Of a stretch of DNA of 64,000 nt, positions 1-8,701 are shown one piece after another. This DNA comes from Marinomonas atlantica (GTDB lineage Bacteria > Pseudomonadota > Gammaproteobacteria > Pseudomonadales > Marinomonadaceae): the NCBI RefSeq assembly GCF_001639725.1, contig NZ_LTAW01000001.1, forward strand, positions 248,001 through 312,000, in the 5' to 3' direction. The notes beneath the pieces are model-generated. The model searched no databases, was not told the origin of the DNA, and saw only the letters and a list, made by a program, of their open reading frames with translations. Both the position numbers and the translations under genes were made by a program. Positions within the stretch are counted from its first letter, which is position 1, and the number at the start of each line of letters is the position of its first letter.

Positions 1-848
1 AGCTGGTCAAAGACAAAGCGCACTCGCGGGTTAGTTCGCAGCTCTCGGTGGCTGACTAACCAGATCGGCAATTCAAGTAAAGGTTGAGCAGTCCGGCGCG
101 CGGCTTTAAACCCAAGGCTGTTGCCAATGTCTGTTGGCAGAATGACCAAACAGTTGCCTTGACGAGCAAGCGCCACATGTAGCCATTGAAAGCCAGTAGT
201 TACTTGAAAGTTCTCAACACCCACTGACCAGCCACGCCGATTCAAAATTTCAATCACTTCTTCTTGTTGATCAAAGCCAATAATTTGTACATTTTTATAG
301 TCCGTTTGCTCCAGTTGTGACACGTATTCTTGTGTGCCAAATACGTCAATCGGTTCCATTGCCAGTTTGCGAGTAATCAAGTCAGCCTGTTCGGGACGTT
401 TATTGCGGATAGCGATGTCGGCTTCATGTGTTTTGAGGTTGGCCATTGCATTGGACACTTTAATGTTCAATTGTAGCTCGGGTGCTTGTTCACGAATGCG
501 TTTCACAATGGGAGGGATTCGAAAAGCCGCATCCAGTTCACTGACCGCCAAGGTGATGGAGCCATGCAAACTTTCTGATTGACCTTTTGCGTTCAGTGAA
601 ATTTGCGTCGCCGCCTCTTGCATGACCTCGATATAACGAATTAATTGATGGCCTGCTTCTGTTACCTGAATCCCGCGGCCCATGCGTTCGAATAAGGTGA
701 GCCCGAGCTGAGCTTCCAGCGAACTCATTTGTCGGCTTAGAGTAGACTGGCTGAGATCGTGTGCGTCGGCTGCAGCGGTCAATGAACCCATGTTGGCAAC
801 AGTCAGGAACACACGCGCGTGATTCCAATCAAAAGCGTTTTTATCCAT
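1..848 (-). CDS. LysR-family transcriptional regulator (partial, C-terminus beyond window)
   Basis: The reading frame on the minus strand starts at ATG 848 and stays open to base 1, so the C-terminal end lies outside the window. The translation begins MDKNAFDWNHARVFLTVANM and has a typical LysR winged helix-turn-helix in roughly the first 60 residues, including SLTAAADAHDLSQSTLSRQM and a LGLTLFER motif. The remaining roughly 220 residues look like the periplasmic-binding-protein-like effector domain. It is a DNA-binding regulator of unknown effector. It is divergent from the NAD(P)-binding gene at 945, about 96 bp away, which is a plausible target. The family is certain; the regulon is not. 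Confidence 0.9.
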   Translation of the reverse strand, partial: MDKNAFDWNHARVFLTVANMGSLTAAADAHDLSQSTLSRQMSSLEAQLGLTLFERMGRGIQVTEAGHQLIRYIEVMQEAATQISLNAKGQSESLHGSITLAVSELDAAFRIPPIVKRIREQAPELQLNIKVSNAMANLKTHEADIAIRNKRPEQADLITRKLAMEPIDVFGTQEYVSQLEQTDYKNVQIIGFDQQEEVIEILNRRGWSVGVENFQVTTGFQWLHVALARQGNCLVILPTDIGNSLGFKAARRTAQPLLELPIWLVSHRELRTNPRVRFVFDQ

Positions 849-944
849 CCGTTAATGCATACCTTCTAGTTTTTTTTGCCATGTATCTTTCATTTTTGCA
901 TTCGTATAGTGAGCAAATCATAACCAAGAGACAAGTAATTCGAT

Positions 945-1682
945 ATGAAAATTTTTATTGCAGGTTTGACTGGTGCTACGGGTAGGCTGCTTGCGTCTCA
1001 ACTGCTTGCAAATGGACATACGGTATTTGGTTTTGCTCGTGATCCAAATACTTTACCTGTCAATATTCGCTTCCATTGGAATATGAGAATTCAGCGGGGT
1101 AGCTTGCTGGATATACCTGATAAGGAATTACACGCAGTACTAAATGAAGTTGAGGGTATTGCATGTTGCTTGGGCCATAACCTAACGCGACAAGGTATTT
1201 GGGGGCAGCCGCGAACGCTGGTTCGAGACGCCGTGCAGCGATTGGTTGAATTAACCCAGCACAAACCGATGCGTTTGGTGTTGATGAGCAGTAATGGTGT
1301 CATCAATATCCATAACAATGAGCAATTTAAACGAGTGGATCGTGCTGTGATTTCGATATTGCGTAAAATCTTACCGCCCCATAAAGACAATGAATTGGCG
1401 GCGGCATTGTTGCAAAACCAAACCTACTCGAATTTGGAATGGTGCATTGTCCGCCCTGATAACTTGGTTGATCATGATGACGTGACTGACTATAAGGCCT
1501 TTGCCTCACCGCAGTTAGGTGTAATTACAGATACTGGTCAAACAAGCCGAATTAACGTGGCACACTTTATGAGCACGTTGCTGACAGACGAAGTAACGTG
1601 GGAGAACTGGCGAGGCCAATGGCCAGTGTTGTATAACGCCGCTGACTTACATGAAAAATGCGTTTCATTTTCATCGTTTTAG
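945..1682 (+). CDS. NAD(P)H-binding, NmrA/SDR-like protein
   Basis: This 245-residue protein starts MKIFIAGLTGATGRLLASQL, a Rossmann fold with a G-x-x-G-x-x-G dinucleotide-binding loop at residues 7-13. A later VLMSSNGV strand and WCIVRPDNL segment fit atypical short-chain dehydrogenases of the NAD(P)H-binding (NmrA-like) type, which often act as redox sensors or ubiquinone-linked reductases. No Tyr-x-x-x-Lys catalytic pair is obvious, so enzymatic activity is uncertain. It stands alone between the divergent LysR gene and the P-loop kinase gene. The substrate cannot be told from sequence. Confidence 0.75.
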   Translation: MKIFIAGLTGATGRLLASQLLANGHTVFGFARDPNTLPVNIRFHWNMRIQRGSLLDIPDKELHAVLNEVEGIACCLGHNLTRQGIWGQPRTLVRDAVQRLVELTQHKPMRLVLMSSNGVINIHNNEQFKRVDRAVISILRKILPPHKDNELAAALLQNQTYSNLEWCIVRPDNLVDHDDVTDYKAFASPQLGVITDTGQTSRINVAHFMSTLLTDEVTWENWRGQWPVLYNAADLHEKCVSFSSF

Positions 1683-1777
1683 TTTGATGTAGAGGCGCTT
1701 TTGAAGGGTTGGTTTTGTTCGTCATCTCGGACATTATGAGGGTAATAAAGCAAACTTTTAGAGCAAATGGGGGCAAA

Positions 1778-2257
1778 GTGAAAAATCAGAGTACGTTGTT
1801 TTTTTTCTGTGGAAAAATGGGGGCGGGGAAATCGACCAAAGCCAAGGTCATTGCGGCAGATAACCATTCCGTTCTCGTGTCAGAAGACGAATGGCTAGCA
1901 GCCCATTACCCCATGCAAATTCAAACATTTGAGGACTATATTAAGTACTCAAATCTCATCAAACCGTTTGTTAAAAAGCACATTCAAAGTCTACTCAGCC
2001 TCGGTGTAAATGTAGTCATGGATTTTCCTGCCAATACAGTGAAGCAAAGGGCATGGTTTGTATCCCTTTGTCACGAAGTGAATTGCAGCCACGAACTTTG
2101 GTTTTTAGACGTTACGGATGAGCAATGTTTGTCTCAGATCGGACAGCGTCGTATTGAATCCCCAGAACGAGCGCAGTTTGATACTGAAACTGTTTTTCAT
2201 CATGTAACACAATACTTCCAGCCACCAACCGCTGATGAAGGGTTAACAATAAAGTGA
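1778..2257 (+). CDS. AAA/zeta-toxin-like P-loop kinase
   Basis: The protein has a Walker A loop, CGKMGAGKST, close to the N-terminus, then VLVSEDEWLAAHYP and VVMDFPANTVKQRAWF, the pattern of small nucleotide or metabolite kinases of the AAA_33/zeta-toxin group (phosphotransfer from ATP to a small molecule). The substrate is unknown. The frame extends upstream to ATG 1736 and TTG 1709, but the GTG at 1778 gives the short lead to the P-loop normal for this family, so I chose it; no start has a strong ribosome binding site. The stop codon overlaps the GTG start of the WYL regulator (GTGA), so the two are translationally coupled. No antitoxin-like partner is visible, so this is more likely a stand-alone kinase than a toxin. 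Confidence 0.7.
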   Translation: MKNQSTLFFFCGKMGAGKSTKAKVIAADNHSVLVSEDEWLAAHYPMQIQTFEDYIKYSNLIKPFVKKHIQSLLSLGVNVVMDFPANTVKQRAWFVSLCHEVNCSHELWFLDVTDEQCLSQIGQRRIESPERAQFDTETVFHHVTQYFQPPTADEGLTIK

Positions 2258-2952
2258 GTCGCTCAAAGCGCTTGTTAACCTTGCTGGACTTGTTGCGTCA
2301 AAGCCGTCGTCCGATAACTGCACGCCAATTAGCACAACAGCTTAATGTCAGCGTACGCAGTATTTACCGCGATATTGCGACCCTGCAAGAGCAAGGAGCA
2401 CAAATAGAAGGGGAAGCTGGTGTCGGCTATCAAATGGCACCGGGTTTTTGGTTACCGCCACTAAATTTCACGTCACAAGAATTAGAGGCATTGGTATTAG
2501 GCATGCGCTGGGTCACCCGACAAGCGGACCCTGAGTTGGCACACAGTGCGGCGTCTTGTTTGGGCAAAGTGTTGTCTGAGTTGCCGGACGATTTAGCCGA
2601 TGAGGTGACGCACAACACGCTATTAGTTGGCCCTACTGCATCTCTGGCGGACGATACTAATGTGGCGCGTTTGCGTGCCGCACTGCAAGCTGAATTCAAA
2701 ATTGAGTTTCAGTATCAAGATCAAACAGGGCGTAGTACCCAGCGGGTAGTGTGGCCGATGGCGCTGGGTTACTTTCAAACCGTGCTGATGTTGATTGCTT
2801 GGTGTGAGGCGCGCGAAGACTTCCGCCATTTTCGTGTGGATCGATTATACGATTTAGTTGTTCAAGGTCAGGTGCGTTACCCAACGGCTCGGCGCACGCT
2901 GATGAATCAATGGTACGAGCAACAACAGATCCCTAAACCGCTGCCGTTTTAA
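2254..2952 (+). CDS. YafY-type HTH/WYL transcriptional regulator
   Basis: The 232-residue protein has an N-terminal HTH_11 domain (about residues 5-60, with PITARQLAQQLNVSVRSIYR) and a C-terminal WYL domain in which FKIEFQYQDQTGRSTQRVVW and FRHFRVDRL are recognisable. This is the common YafY-like architecture, in which the WYL domain senses a ligand. The start is GTG 2254, overlapping the stop of the preceding kinase gene. It is followed 77 bp later by the VOC-protein gene. The regulated genes are unknown; the neighbours at 1778-3826 are the obvious candidates. Confidence 0.88.
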   Translation: MSRSKRLLTLLDLLRQSRRPITARQLAQQLNVSVRSIYRDIATLQEQGAQIEGEAGVGYQMAPGFWLPPLNFTSQELEALVLGMRWVTRQADPELAHSAASCLGKVLSELPDDLADEVTHNTLLVGPTASLADDTNVARLRAALQAEFKIEFQYQDQTGRSTQRVVWPMALGYFQTVLMLIAWCEAREDFRHFRVDRLYDLVVQGQVRYPTARRTLMNQWYEQQQIPKPLPF

Positions 2953-3029
2953 GCAAAACCCTGCTGACAGAAACTGACGCACAGGCGTTTTATGCTGTAC
3001 TTCTTCTCAATACAGAATGGAGTATTAAT

Positions 3030-3395
3030 ATGATGTTAAATGGCTTTGTGCTTTATGTCGCATCTCTTTCCCAAAGTGTCGCGCTATACAGCGAGATTCT
3101 CGAACAGTCGCCCACCAGACAGTCCGATGATTTTGCGTTGTTTGTCACGCCCGCAGGGCAATCCTTGCGTTTGTGGCAACAAGATAAAGTTATCCCCACG
3201 ACCAACGCCTCGGCCGGTGGCGCTGAAGTCGTCTTAAACATCGACAGTCTAGATGAGCTGCAAGCACAATGGTGTCGTTGGCAGTCACTTGGTTTGCAGC
3301 CGATCCAACCCATTGAAACCTTGAGCTTTGGCGAGACTTTCATGATGACTGATCCCGATGGTCATCGCTTACGTTTGATGAGACTGTCTGTATGA
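3030..3395 (+). CDS. VOC (glyoxalase/bleomycin-resistance) family protein
   Basis: At 121 residues this is a single-module vicinal-oxygen-chelate protein: [20 protein letters not shown] at the N-terminus and the C-terminal [18 protein letters not shown] strand that is typical of the fold. Members bind a divalent metal and act as dioxygenases, isomerases or drug-binding proteins; substrate is not predictable here. A GGAG ribosome binding site precedes two adjacent ATGs (3030 and 3033). The stop overlaps the start of the EVE gene (ATGA), so the pair is co-translated. Confidence 0.82.
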   Translation: MMLNGFVLYVASLSQSVALYSEILEQSPTRQSDDFALFVTPAGQSLRLWQQDKVIPTTNASAGGAEVVLNIDSLDELQAQWCRWQSLGLQPIQPIETLSFGETFMMTDPDGHRLRLMRLSV

Positions 3396-3826
3396 GCGCG
3401 CGGTTCTGGGTTGCCGTCGCCAGTGCTGATCATGTCGCCATCGGTGTGGCGCAAGGCTTTATGCAAGTGTGCCATGGCAAAGCAGGGCCGTTAAAGCGCT
3501 TAAACGCAGGGGATTGGGTGGCGTATTACTCGCCCACTCAAACACTTGGTGGAAAAGACAAACTACAAGCGTTTACCGCCATTGGACAGATCAAACTGGG
3601 TGAACCCTATCAAGTAGAGATAACGCCTGAATTTAAACCTTATCGACGAGATGTAGCATGGTCTCAGGTTGGTCGGTTGCCCATCCGGCCATTATTACCA
3701 AATTTGTCTTTCTCAAAATCGACCCCTAACTGGGGATACCAGCTTCGCTTTGGCTTGTTTGAAGTCACTCGTGATGATTTGAAACACATCTATCAAGGCC
3801 TCGCAGTGACGTCGTCGCTTTTGTAG
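3392..3826 (+). CDS. EVE domain-containing protein (UPF0310)
   Basis: The 144-residue protein fits the EVE/PUA-like fold end to end: [19 protein letters not shown], then [10 protein letters not shown] and a C-terminal [23 protein letters not shown] domains belong to the PUA superfamily and bind modified bases in nucleic acids, and some sit in modification-dependent restriction systems. Here the domain is alone, with no nuclease or McrB-like gene nearby, so a housekeeping nucleic-acid-reader role is more likely than a defence role. Its start overlaps the VOC gene stop by four bases. Confidence 0.85.
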   Translation: MSARFWVAVASADHVAIGVAQGFMQVCHGKAGPLKRLNAGDWVAYYSPTQTLGGKDKLQAFTAIGQIKLGEPYQVEITPEFKPYRRDVAWSQVGRLPIRPLLPNLSFSKSTPNWGYQLRFGLFEVTRDDLKHIYQGLAVTSSLL

Positions 3827-3891
3827 ACCTCGCTGCCGAGGGAAAGTAGCTCTGTTAAAGAGTTGCCTCAGCCCGCCTCTAGTACCGCTCT

Positions 3892-3960
3892 ATTCCATGT
3901 ATTTAATTCGCTTGCGCCAAGTCTCATGCTTCGACGCGTCAGCGCAAGTTAAACAATACG
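3892..3960. repeat. Imperfect palindromic repeat, copy A
   Basis: This copy contains CATGTATTTAATTCGCTTGC followed by GC, and after a roughly 20-base spacer the near-reverse complement GCGCAAGTTAAACAATAC. The arms can fold into an imperfect stem-loop. A second copy sits at 5754-5816, on the other side of the diguanylate cyclase gene and in the same orientation. It resembles an interspersed REP/MITE-like element; the rest of the 3827-4241 gap holds no convincing gene. Confidence 0.55.
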
Positions 3961-4241
3961 AAATATCGTTAATAAGCCGAGTCAGACAAACCTTGTATCG
4001 CTGGATCCAAGGTGGTCAATTCGCTTATGCGATATCAGGTTTTTGGCCTTATCTGCTTTAAAGAATGCGCGACTTAAATTCATGTTCATAGGCATGTTGA
4101 AGCGTTTGCATTAAGTTGGTCGTTAATTGTAGGTCGAGTGCTTTTTCTGGGATGGTCAATAGGAGGTCATTGAATTACTATAAGGAATGGTTATTTAATG
4201 CTCGTAAATTGAGCAACGGATATTTTGTTCATAGGGATGTT

Positions 4242-5732
4242 ATGAAGATAAGTGGATTTTTGACTAAAAGCTTGTTCAGTTTTTTATGTCTGCTTCTATC
4301 CAGTATGACAGGTATGTTGTACGGGCAAGATATCTTAACGGCTGATGAACGACTTTGGCTGGATCAACAATCCGTTATTCGCTTTGCACCCGCCCCCAAT
4401 TTTCCCCCGGTTGAATTCTTTAATGAAGATAACGAATATCAAGGTATTACGGCTGACTTTATTAAAATAATCGATCAACAACTCAACTTGGGACAGAAGC
4501 TAGAGATCGTCCAGCTTGAGGATTGGGGTGAAGTAATGTCTGAAGGGCGCTCGCGTGGAATAGATATGTGGGGCGCTGCTGAGAAAACTGTATCACGTAG
4601 TCAATATATGCAGTTTACCGAGCCTTATATACGCTTGCCAGCGGTGATTATTGTACGCCAAGAGTATACCGGTGACGGAATAGAGGCGCTTGTAGGCAAA
4701 AAAGTCGTAGGTATCGAAAATTACGCATCCTATGAACATTTGCAAGAGAACTACCCGCAACTCAATGCGTTAGGTGTACCGGATATAGAGGCAGGGCTGC
4801 GGATGGTCTCTTATGGGGCGGCTGATGCGATCGTCGCTAACAACGCAGCGGCTATTTACTATATTGAAAAAAATGGTCTGACAAATCTTAAAGTAATCGG
4901 GGAGTCGGGCTTTGAATGGAATTTACGCTTCGCGGTAAGAGATGACTGGGCACCGTTGTTGTCTATTATGCAAAAAAGCCTAGACAGTATTACCGCGTTG
5001 CAGAAACGAGATATATATCGTTATTGGATTAATTTAGATTCTTCAGATGGCTGGAAATTCACGAAGGATTATATGTTAATCGCCATGGCTGGCGCTCTGG
5101 TGCTTATTTTATTGGTCCTATTTGGCTGGGGGTGGCGAAAAAGATCTGCAGTGAAAATGCAGCTGCTGACTCAGCGAATTGAAGAGCAAAAAAAGAGAGA
5201 AGAAGAGCTAAAAAATCTCGCGACGACCGATGAGTTAACCGGTACCTATAATCGCCGTGCTATTTTGGAAATCGCACATACTGATTATCAAAAGTGCCTT
5301 GATGAAGGGCAGCTCTTTAGTGTGTTGCTGATTGATATTGATCACTTTAAGCAAGTGAATGATCAATACGGTCATGAGGTTGGAGATCGGGTAATCAGAG
5401 CTGTTGTAAACGTCTGTCGTGAGGTGTTGAAGGCCAAAAATATTGGTCATATCGGTCGTATTGGTGGCGAGGAGTTTGTGATTCTCCTTCCTATGATTGA
5501 CGATATGGACGCACACTCTGTAGCAGAGCAACTAAGGGAGCGTGTTGAAAATGAGCCTATCCAATGTGTCGATAATGCTTTGCATTGCGTAACAATCAGT
5601 GTCGGTTTGGCGTCCCTGGAGCGCTCTGAAAAGTTTGATGAATTGCTAAATAGGGCGGATATAGCTATGTATCAGGCTAAGAAAGCAGGCCGTAACCGTG
5701 TGGCAATTTCGCGAGAGCTTGTCGCTGGCTAG
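4242..5732 (+). CDS. Diguanylate cyclase with periplasmic SBP_bac_3 sensor domain
   Basis: The protein has an N-terminal signal sequence (MKISGFLTKSLFSFLCLLLS), a periplasmic amino-acid-binding-protein type domain (about residues 30-275, with IRFAPAPNFPPVEFFNEDN and YQGITADFIKIIDQQL), one transmembrane helix at about 277-297 and a GGDEF domain with the intact active motif GGEEF at about 408-412. It should make cyclic-di-GMP in the cytoplasm in response to a small periplasmic ligand. I see no RxxD inhibitory site just before the GGEEF. The frame extends to 4116, but the ATG at 4242 is followed by the signal peptide and preceded by an AGGGA site, so it is the likely start. The gene is flanked by two palindromic repeats, which raises the possibility that it is an inserted cassette. 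Confidence 0.9.
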   Translation: MKISGFLTKSLFSFLCLLLSSMTGMLYGQDILTADERLWLDQQSVIRFAPAPNFPPVEFFNEDNEYQGITADFIKIIDQQLNLGQKLEIVQLEDWGEVMSEGRSRGIDMWGAAEKTVSRSQYMQFTEPYIRLPAVIIVRQEYTGDGIEALVGKKVVGIENYASYEHLQENYPQLNALGVPDIEAGLRMVSYGAADAIVANNAAAIYYIEKNGLTNLKVIGESGFEWNLRFAVRDDWAPLLSIMQKSLDSITALQKRDIYRYWINLDSSDGWKFTKDYMLIAMAGALVLILLVLFGWGWRKRSAVKMQLLTQRIEEQKKREEELKNLATTDELTGTYNRRAILEIAHTDYQKCLDEGQLFSVLLIDIDHFKQVNDQYGHEVGDRVIRAVVNVCREVLKAKNIGHIGRIGGEEFVILLPMIDDMDAHSVAEQLRERVENEPIQCVDNALHCVTISVGLASLERSEKFDELLNRADIAMYQAKKAGRNRVAISRELVAG

Positions 5733-5753
5733 TCATTGCTTTTCAGGCTCTAT

Positions 5754-5816
5754 CTCATGTATTTAATTCGCTTGCGCAATCCTCGTACCTCGACCACGTC
5801 AGCGTGAGTTAAACAC
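5754..5816. repeat. Imperfect palindromic repeat, copy B
   Basis: Copy B shares 22 identical bases with copy A (CATGTATTTAATTCGCTTGC plus GC) and has its own right arm, GCGTGAGTTAAACACATG, which is the near-reverse complement of the left arm. The two copies differ in the spacer. It lies 21 bp after the stop of the diguanylate cyclase gene. Confidence 0.55.
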
Positions 5817-5966
5817 ATGGCATATCCTTATCACGGCATTGATGTATCGGTGATGCCAATCGCACAACTTATCTACTACAAGCGCATTTTAGGTCGTGTG
5901 GTGGATCTATGCGATATCAAAGAGTTAGAGTGTTTATATAGTGAACACATTTTTAATGTGGCGTGA
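5817..5966 (+). pseudogene. Possible C-terminal remnant of a nucleotidyltransferase-type gene
   Basis: A 49-codon frame begins at ATG 5817, immediately after repeat copy B, and ends at TGA 5964-5966. It contains MPIAQLIYYKRILGRVVDLC followed by DIKEL. This matches the L-I-x-x-K-R-x-x-G-R-x-x-D-x-x-D-I pattern found near the C-terminus of nucleotidyltransferase-like proteins. No upstream catalytic half is present and no ribosome binding site precedes the ATG, so I read it as a truncated remnant and not a functional gene. It overlaps the GTG alternative start of the next gene. Confidence 0.35.
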
Positions 5967-5983
5967 ACCCTAAGGCAATGACA

Positions 5984-6388
5984 ATGAACAAAGCGGTGCA
6001 AGAACGGTTTGATGAGTACCCTGAAGATGCTCGGTTGTGTCTGGAAGCATTGCGCAGTTATATCTATGAATTGGCTGATACGCTGACTCTTGGGCAGGTC
6101 GAAGAGTCTTTAAAATGGGGTGAGCCGAGCTACCGTGTGAAATCAGGCAGCCCGATTCGTATGGATTGGAAAGCAACATCGCCACAGCATTACTGTTTGT
6201 TCTTTCATTGCCAAACCAAGTTGGTCGACACGTTTCGCGCGTTACACGGCGATGAGCTGGTATTTGAAGGTAATCGGGCCATTGTCTTAGACGTACGGCA
6301 ACCGATCCCTGAATTCGCGATCAAGCATTGCTTAGAGCTGGCTTTAACCTATCACCAGCGAAAGCATTTACCTCTTTTGGGGGCCTAG
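5984..6388 (+). CDS. DUF1801 domain-containing protein
   Basis: The protein is about 134-141 residues and carries the DUF1801/YdhG-like pattern: DARLCLEALRSYIYELADTL, then EESLKWGEPSYRV and CLFFHCQ. Such small soluble proteins are widespread and functionally uncharacterised; some relate to the frataxin-like fold. The frame allows GTG 5963, ATG 5978 or ATG 5984; the AAGG at 5972 is best spaced for ATG 5984. The stop lies only 7 bases from the stop of the convergent fhs gene, with no obvious terminator between. Confidence 0.75.
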   Translation: MNKAVQERFDEYPEDARLCLEALRSYIYELADTLTLGQVEESLKWGEPSYRVKSGSPIRMDWKATSPQHYCLFFHCQTKLVDTFRALHGDELVFEGNRAIVLDVRQPIPEFAIKHCLELALTYHQRKHLPLLGA

Positions 6389-6395
6389 AAGAGCT

Positions 6396-8072
6396 TCAAA
6401 AAAGCCCTTCAATATTGCCTTGTTCATTGAGGCGAATGCGATTAGCGGCGGGTTCTCGTGGTAGTCCCGGCATGGTCATGATGTCTCCGCAAACGACGAC
6501 GACAAAACCTGCTCCTGCGGACAGATGGACTTCTCGAATCGGTACAACATGTCCACAGGGCGCACCTTTTAACGAAGGGTCGGTGGAGAAGCTGTATTGT
6601 GTTTTGGCGATGCAGACGGGCAAATGACCGTAACCTGACTCCTCCAACATTTTAAGGTGGTCGCGTGTTTTTTGGTCGGCAGTAATGTCGTCGGCGCGAT
6701 ATAGACGTGTAGCAAGCGTGTGGACTTTGTTCCATAAGCTCAGGTCGTTATCATAGAGAGGCTGGCAGTTAGACTCTTCTGTTTGGGTTACATGCACGAC
6801 TTGCTGAGCGAGGGCTTCGGTGCCTGCGCCGCCGTCAGACCAGTGTGAGCAAATCTCAGCTCTTACGCCATGGGATTTGGCAATGTCTCGGATCAGTTCT
6901 AGCTCCGCATCAGAGTCGGTGGTGAAGCGGTTGATGGCGACCAGTACAGGCACGTCAAACTGCTTCATATTCTCAATGTGTCGAATCAGGTTATCGCAAC
7001 CAGATCGAACGGCGTCGATGTTTTCCGTATCGAGCGCTTCTTTGTTGACGCCACCGTGCATTTTTAAGGCTCTTACTGTGGCGACAATGATAGCCACATC
7101 AGGGTTTAAGCCTGCACTGCGACACTTAATGTCGATGAACTTCTCTGCGCCGAGGTCGGCACCAAAACCAGCTTCGGTGACCACATAATCGGACAATTTC
7201 AATGCGGCCCGAGTGGCAATCACCGAATTACAGCCATGGGCAATATTAGCGAATGGGCCGCCGTGAACGAAGGCTGGGTTGTGCTCGAGGGTTTGTACTA
7301 GGTTGGGCGCTAGGGCCTCTTTTAACAATACCGACATCGGGCCGGGGGCTTTAAGCTCTTTGGCCGTAATAGGGGTTTCGTCGCGACGGTAGCCGACGAC
7401 GATGTTACCCAAGCGCTGCTCTAAGTCTTTTAAGTCACGAGCAAGGCAGAAGATCGCCATGACTTCTGATGCCACGGTAATATCAAAACCATCTTGGCGT
7501 GGGAAGCCATTATTGGGTCCGCCCAGTGCGCAGGTGATTTGACGTAAGGCACGGTCGTTCATGTCCATGACGCGTCGCCAAACAATGCGACGCTGGTCGA
7601 ATTCTAGCTCGTTTCCCCAATGTATATGATTGTCGATTAACGCCGAAAGTAGGTTGTGCGCGGTGCTGATAGCATGAAAGTCGCCAGTAAAATGAAGGTT
7701 GATGTCTTCCATCGGAACAACCTGCGCATAGCCACCGCCAGCCGCGCCGCCTTTCATACCAAAACAAGGGCCAAGACTTGGTTCGCGCAAGCACGCTGAG
7801 GCATTATGGCCTAGCCGGTTGAGTGCGTCGGTTAGCCCTACCGTCGTGGTCGTTTTGCCTTCGCCTGCGGGGGTGGGGGTAATGCCCGTTACCAGAATGA
7901 GTTTGCCATCAGGCTTGTGTTCGAGTGTTTTTAGGTAGGCTAGGTCGACTTTGGCTTTGTGGTGTCCAAATGGCTGTAAAGCGCTTTCTGGAATGCCAAG
8001 CTTTTCGGCAATGTGCCGGATCGGCTGTAATGACGCTGCTTGAGCGATGTCGATGTCATTCATAGTGCTCAC
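6396..8072 (-). CDS. fhs: Formate--tetrahydrofolate ligase
   Basis: This 558-residue protein is the full-length ATP-dependent ligase that makes 10-formyl-tetrahydrofolate from formate. The nucleotide loop [16 protein letters not shown] is at about residues 66-81, followed by [20 protein letters not shown], both diagnostic of the family, and the C-terminal region ends with PREPAANRI. It feeds one-carbon units to purine, fMet-tRNA and serine/glycine synthesis, and lets formate be assimilated. The start could be ATG 8072 or the methionine three codons on. No folD or purU is beside it. Formate dehydrogenase subunits occur at the other end of the window, so the cell can both assimilate and oxidise formate. 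Confidence 0.97.
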   Translation of the reverse strand: MSTMNDIDIAQAASLQPIRHIAEKLGIPESALQPFGHHKAKVDLAYLKTLEHKPDGKLILVTGITPTPAGEGKTTTTVGLTDALNRLGHNASACLREPSLGPCFGMKGGAAGGGYAQVVPMEDINLHFTGDFHAISTAHNLLSALIDNHIHWGNELEFDQRRIVWRRVMDMNDRALRQITCALGGPNNGFPRQDGFDITVASEVMAIFCLARDLKDLEQRLGNIVVGYRRDETPITAKELKAPGPMSVLLKEALAPNLVQTLEHNPAFVHGGPFANIAHGCNSVIATRAALKLSDYVVTEAGFGADLGAEKFIDIKCRSAGLNPDVAIIVATVRALKMHGGVNKEALDTENIDAVRSGCDNLIRHIENMKQFDVPVLVAINRFTTDSDAELELIRDIAKSHGVRAEICSHWSDGGAGTEALAQQVVHVTQTEESNCQPLYDNDLSLWNKVHTLATRLYRADDITADQKTRDHLKMLEESGYGHLPVCIAKTQYSFSTDPSLKGAPCGHVVPIREVHLSAGAGFVVVVCGDIMTMPGLPREPAANRIRLNEQGNIEGLF

Positions 8073-8207
8073 CTCTACGGCTAAACCAACTGGAAAAGAT
8101 AACGGGTCAACGTTAGCTGGAAATAAAAGTATTAGTGTAGTGCATCGAAAAGAAGCTCGCCTACTTGGTAGATCAATGAGTTAGTGCTTAGTTGGGCGAG
8201 ATAAAGG

Positions 8208-8228
8208 AAAGGGGCGAATCGCCCCTTT
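8208..8228 (-). terminator. Hairpin terminator downstream of nfeD
   Basis: AAAGGGGCG and CGCCCCTTT form a perfect 9-bp stem with a three-base loop. On the minus strand it is followed by a moderately T-rich stretch. It lies 11 bp beyond the nfeD stop codon. Confidence 0.7.
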
Positions 8229-8239
8229 ATAAGCGTGCT

Positions 8240-8701
8240 TTAAGGTGTTTCTTTCGCTTGGATGTACAGTTCACCTACTTGCAAATTCACCACTTCGACA
8301 AGAGTACCTTTGGCGATGGGGTCGTTGGTGATTAAGCGCCATTCAATGCCAGAGAAGCGATAAGTCACTTGTTTATCAGGCGCAACGTCTTCGGGCAGTA
8401 CAAAGCTGTGTCCGATTAAGTCGCTGCTGACGGTGGAGTGCTCTGGGGTTTGTTGTGCCCGTTTCATAATGGGCCACAGTACGATGCCCGTTAACAGAGT
8501 GTAGACCGTGGTAGCGATCAGAGCCCATTGCCACGTGGTTGGGATCCACTCCATGTACATCGACAGGGAGGTCAACAAAAGTGCCAGCCCTGCAAACAAG
8601 AGTACAAAAGTACTGATTCCCAATACCATGACTTCCACAGCGAGTAGCACTAGCCCTAAGACAGCGAGTGCTTGAACGAGGTGAGAGGTAATAAAATCCA
8701 T
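8240..8701 (-). CDS. NfeD-like membrane protein
   Basis: At 153 residues, the protein has three hydrophobic segments in the N-terminal half (for example LAVLGLVLLAVEVMVLGIST and LFAGLALLLTSL) and a soluble C-terminal OB-fold-like NfeD domain beginning near DLIGHSF and including GIEWRLITNDPIAKGTLVEV. NfeD proteins partner with SPFH/stomatin-family proteins in membrane microdomains and protein quality control. The start codon overlaps the stop of the upstream SPFH gene as TAATG, so the two are translationally coupled. It corresponds to the short NfeD1b class (E. coli YbbJ-like), without a ClpP-type protease domain. Confidence 0.88.
   Translation of the reverse strand: MDFITSHLVQALAVLGLVLLAVEVMVLGISTFVLLFAGLALLLTSLSMYMEWIPTTWQWALIATTVYTLLTGIVLWPIMKRAQQTPEHSTVSSDLIGHSFVLPEDVAPDKQVTYRFSGIEWRLITNDPIAKGTLVEVVNLQVGELYIQAKETP

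Noticed and set aside
1778-2257. P-loop kinase plus WYL regulator as a toxin-antitoxin pair
   Set aside because: The kinase resembles zeta toxins only in the P-loop fold, and the WYL regulator is a normal transcription factor, not an antitoxin type.
3392-3826. EVE-domain protein as part of a defence system
   Set aside because: No restriction or nuclease gene is near; the neighbours are a VOC protein and a WYL regulator, which do not make a recognised defence island.
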